Of a DNA stretch of 52,500 nt, positions 48,889-52,500 are shown piece after piece. The notes beneath the pieces were generated by a model that saw only the letters and a program-made list of their open reading frames with translations, was not told the origin of the DNA and made no database searches. The stretch comes from Balamuthia mandrillaris (lineage: Eukaryota > Discosea > Longamoebia > Balamuthiidae): positions 1-52,500 of the forward strand of contig JAVKOQ010000270.1 of the NCBI GenBank assembly GCA_031835245.1, given 5' to 3'. The translations under genes were made by a program, and so were the position numbers. Position 1 is the first letter of the stretch. Every line of letters begins with the position of its first letter.

Positions 48889-50176
48889 GAGTGTCCTTCT
48901 TCTTGCTTTGGTTGACACATTTCTTTTCCAAGCACTCTCTTGTCCAGTGCTCTCTTGACTTGCAGTTGTAGCAAAAGGGTCGCTTTTTCCTCCTGTCATT
49001 GCCTGAACTGCTGTTGTTGTTGTTCTTCTCCCACCTTGAGCTCTTTGACTGATGGTCCAAGCTCCTTTTCGCATGTTTGCATCCTTCCCAGTCTCTAGCG
49101 AGGTTCAGGGCATCAGCCATATTAGCGATGTCTTCCTGCTGAATTTCTCCTTCAGGTCCAGAACAGCACCTACAATGAACTTCTCCAAGACCTGAGTCTC
49201 GCTGAAATCCATGAGGAAAGCCTCTCGCAGTGCTGTACACACTCACAAGTTCCAGGCGTCTACAGACTCATCAACATTCATCTGGAGGTTATCAAGCTTC
49301 ATAATCTTAGCAGTCGCTTGGTCACAATGCTGGAAGCAGTTGAGGAGCTGTGTTTTCACCTCCATGGGAGTTAGTAGGACTCCACCTTTCATTCATTCTT
49401 GCTCAAGGAAGCGGCAAATGACATCAGCGTTGTTGTGAAGTCCTTCAAAGTGGAGGAGAAAGTCCTGATGACTTCACCCAGCAGCAGTTGCATAGTGGTT
49501 GAATGAAGTCAAAAAGATGTTTGGGTCCTCTTTTGGCTTGCCATGGAAAGTTGGCAGTGTTTCTGTGGTAAGCAGACTCTGTGTCAGCTGAATATCACCC
49601 AAGCTGTCACCAGTGTTGTGTTTGGCTGTATGTTGTTGTAAATCTTGATGATGTGTTGTAAGGTTGAGTGCGGGTTTTCTCTTCTCCTTCTCCTTTTCTT
49701 CCTCTTCTTTGCTCAACAATGAAGAACTGGACCCAGAACTGAGACCATTATCCTTATCTGCAAGTTGGGCCTTAAAAAGGGTTTGCAGTTGAGAGATTGC
49801 CTTGTTAAGAGCCACTAAAGCTACTTCATTGTGCTCATTTGCTTGTTTGATGTCATTAGAAAGCTCATCAGCAAAAGTTTCCAACTTTGCATCGATATGG
49901 TTGATATGGTCAGACAATGAAGAAATGTCGCTAGTCTGCTTGACCAAGAGCCTGTCGTGGTCTGCTTGGCTTGTGCGAAGCTCAGAGAGAGCCTGGTCAA
50001 TGGCATCTAGTCTGTCCGTGGGAAGGGTTGTAAAAGTAGTAATAGGAGAAGGAGTGCCAGAAGCTGGAGGAATAGCACCACTAGAAAGTGGACCACTCTG
50101 TGCATCAGAAGAAGGAGTTGTACCAGACTGTGGCAAAGTTCCTGACATTTTATGGCACTGAACACTGCTACAAAAG

Positions 50177-50283
50177 GACACCAACTTGATGGGCATAGGG
50201 AAAAAGACCTTTAATGAAATGAAAGAAAGAGATATATATACAAGGAGAGATAAGGATAGGTATTATGGGAGAGTGGTATAACA
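50177..50283 (-). repeat. 5' LTR of the chromovirus
   Basis: About 107 bp, matching 45,575-45,681. The shared core runs from CATAGGGAAAAAGACC through GGAGAGTGGTATAACA on the plus strand. Next to it on the outer side the older element resumes. Confidence 0.8.
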
Positions 50284-52106
50284 GTATCCTTTTTTGGAAC
50301 ACAAAGAATGGACGAGTTCCAGGGAGAGTCCATGGACACATCCACAATAACTTCATGATAGTACCATTATTTGAACTGCTGGTTGATAGAGGAGTGCCAG
50401 ACTTCCAGAATAGAATACTGATGCTTGATTATTGAAAGATGATCACTTATTTTCAGGCAGATAGTACTGTTGGGAAGTAAACAGGAAGGACCTTGAGGAA
50501 TGCAACTGTTCTCTTCAAGAAGCTCCTTGATATGATTTACAATGGCCTTTTGAAGGTCTGGAGGCAAAGGAGACTTGATGTACTTGTATTGATGTAGTTG
50601 TCAGATGAAGCAATGTTCTTATTATCTAGCGTTGAAGGCTTAGGGCCAGTAAACCAGACTGGAATTCCAAACAGATCAATACTGATCCTGTCATGGCCAC
50701 AGATCACCTGAGTAAAGCTGGACAGCTTAAGAACAAGAAAGTTGTAAAAGAACTTCCTAGTGTCACATGAATATGAGAGGCAATGATAGACACAGAGGCA
50801 GAGGAATCATCTTTTAGAATCACATCCTGTTGAGTGTGGGTAGTTTTAAGCCAAAACTGTTTTATGAGAGAAGGATTCACAAAGGAAGAGAAGGCACTAT
50901 TGTCAAGTAAGGTCATAACTCTTTGCTTCTTCAAGGTTGCTAAAAATATAATAAAAGCAGCAACAGGAGCAGAAAAGGGACTATCAAAGGCAGGAGCTTT
51001 GTGTTTGTCAAGACCAAGCGTGAACAGCTCTACTGCAGCTTACTCAAACTCCTGAAAGGGATTCTCTATGTTGTTTAAAGAAGGAGTAACTAAGTAAAGA
51101 AAAGGGAAGACTACACTGGCAAAAGGAAGAGCTAGAAAAGCACCAGTTGCAAATGATTGCATGCTGTTGAGCAAAGAAGCTAGAGGCTTGGCAGAAGTGT
51201 CATGAGTAAGGCAATGTTTTATCATATGTCCAGCCTTACTACACTGATAGTAGATGCTGGCTGGTCTTTGATGAGCACTAAAAGAGAAAACCAGGGTAAA
51301 GAAAAAGGAAATACAGGATGAGGATCCATCACTCTTTTTCTTGGAGAGGACTTGGCAATCCTTGTTTGAATGATTGTGTGAAAAGAGCACCAAGGTTTGT
51401 TGTTCTTGGTCCCTTGTTGTTGTTATTGTTGTTGTTCCAACTACTTGGAGGGGAAACCCTTAAAGACTTTTTCTTGCTTATGATGATGCCACAGCATTAG
51501 CCAGAGAAGTAGGAAAGTTGGTGATGCAAGAAGAAATGACTCCTGAGACCAGTTCTTCAAGAAGAGCATTGCAAAGAATGGCAAGGCTATCTTCAAGTTG
51601 AGGTGAACAGGTCATCTGGTCAATGAGCTTTTGAAAGCACTCTGAGCATCCTTGAACAGACTCTCCAGTTTTGAAGGAAAAGTGATAGAACTCTGTATTC
51701 AGAGCATTCTACTATTAAAGTGGCTATGAAAGGTGACTCTGAGCTTTTCCATGCCCATTTCAGTTTTGAAGGTTCTGAATGGCCCAGTGCTGAGCCAACA
51801 GATGCTTGATCTGAGAAATCAAGGCATAATTTCAAGTTCCTCCACGGCATAAACATAGACATTCTCAAGGGAGGCTCGAAGGCGTTCCAAACACTCCTCA
51901 AAGGCAGTCAGGGAAATTATTTCGGATTTCTTGTTCTTGGCGTCCATCACATTTGAGGGGAAATTGCATGAATAATGGTTCTGGCCATCAAAAAAAATGT
52001 TAGAAAGGGTGAATAACATGAACAAATGGGGCCAAAAGGTATTATTCAAAGAGGGAACAAGGGAACAAAAGGTGTCAAAAGGGAAAGTGTGGTGTGAATG
52101 AAACAA
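50284..52106 (-). mobile_element. Old Ty3/gypsy-type element, 5' portion (fossil)
   Basis: Minus-strand remains of the same older element as 44,008-45,574. Parts, from its 5' side: gag-like region (about 52,100-51,500), CCHC knuckle (about 51,250, YYQCSKAGHMIKHC), protease region (about 50,930-50,700) and the start of reverse transcriptase (about 50,570-50,284). It is broken with many breaks and appears old. The chromovirus sits inside its reverse transcriptase region. Confidence 0.7.
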
Positions 52107-52500
52107 AACTAACTAACTAACTAAAAGAAAGAGAGAAAGAAGCAACAGAATAAAAAGAAGAAGCCTAGCGATGTGGCAAAAGGTGATTGGTCCATGTTGT
52201 AGATGTCAACAGAAAGGAAAGAAAAAGAAAGGGGCAATGGCACTAATATGTTGAGAGTAATTCTCAACAATACATCAACGTTATCAAAAGGGATAATACT
52301 TAGTTAAACTAACTTATCACTAAGTTTATAAATATGTAAAGTGTTTTTTTCATTATCTTTTAAGCAATACTAAAGATTCTTTATTATTTTCTTTCTTTTA
52401 AAATACACTTTATTTTAGTCACTTTTTTGTTTTTTTTGTTAAATCAAGCTTTTTAAACATTTTTTACCTTTACTAGTAAATAAGTTTCTTTTTTCTTTTT
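52107..52500. other. AT-rich end of window
   Basis: A TAACTAACTAACTAA run at 52,108-52,124 and increasingly T- and A-rich sequence. No gene or LTR is recognised. The upstream end of the older element may be here or outside the window. Confidence 0.4.

Larger units (their letters stand above)
45575..50283 (-). mobile_element. Younger Ty3/gypsy chromovirus (fossil), inserted in the older element
   Basis: An LTR retrotransposon in minus orientation. Parts from its 5' end: LTR (50,283-50,177), gag (from about 50,150), CCHC zinc knuckle (about 48,990-48,940), aspartic protease region (about 47,690-47,460), reverse transcriptase (about 47,070-46,150), chromodomain (about 45,930-45,740), a polypurine tract GGGAGGGAGAAG just inside the 3' LTR, and the 3' LTR (45,681-45,575). 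The chromodomain places it among chromoviruses, which often target heterochromatin. It is broken, with several breaks, and also interrupted by a DNA element at 47,747-48,888. LTR identity near 94 percent suggests moderate age, younger than its host element. Confidence 0.88.

Overview
The window is nuclear DNA of an intron-rich eukaryote, most likely a free-living amoebozoan of the Acanthamoeba/Balamuthia type. This placement is inferred from the protein content (a TSET-complex large subunit, a costars protein, an LCAT-like lipase with a PH domain, RBR, ArfGAP and LETM1 proteins), the many short introns of about 50-150 bp, the balanced base composition of the exons and the many simple repeats. 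No marker in the window names the species.

Bases 1 to about 42,400 form a compact gene-rich block. In order: a large minus-strand protein with a kinase-like segment, LRR-like segment, coiled coil and armadillo-like region; an F-box protein (-) head-to-head with a TraB-family protein (+); a tRNase Z-like metallo-hydrolase (-); a TSAUCER/TASH3 subunit of the TSET/TPLATE trafficking complex (-, 12 exons); an intronless polytopic membrane protein (-); a secreted-type phospholipase A2 ending in KDEL (+); the mRNA export factor Rae1 (-); an LCAT/PDAT-family acyltransferase or lipase with an embedded PH domain (+, 14 exons); an AlkB-type dioxygenase with an RGG insert (-); a tandem pair of RCC1-repeat membrane proteins (+, +), the second out of frame; LETM1 (-); an ArfGAP (-) head-to-head with NOP53 (+); a small costars-like protein (+); and an Ariadne-type RBR ubiquitin ligase (-). 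For most of these, every exon joins in a consistent phase, which is the main support for the models. Several genes bear on membrane trafficking and lipids (TSAUCER, ArfGAP, PLA2, LCAT), and several on RNA or ribosome work (tRNase Z, Rae1, NOP53, AlkB).

From about 42,450 to the end the character changes: AT-richer, no confident host genes, and repeat debris. A strong hairpin marks the boundary. Beyond it lies an old broken Ty3/gypsy-type element on the minus strand, split by a younger, also broken, Ty3/gypsy chromovirus with about 107-bp LTRs (about 45,575-50,283). The younger one itself holds a foldback-like DNA element of about 1.14 kb. This is three layers of nesting.

Genome-style signals: pyrimidine-rich simple repeats lie on the sense strand of introns in nearly every gene, a GTTCGT/GTTCG 5' splice-site variant recurs, probable GC-AG introns occur in both RCC1 genes, a 13-nt microexon occurs in TSAUCER, and a palindrome TTGTCGACAA recurs in promoter gaps.
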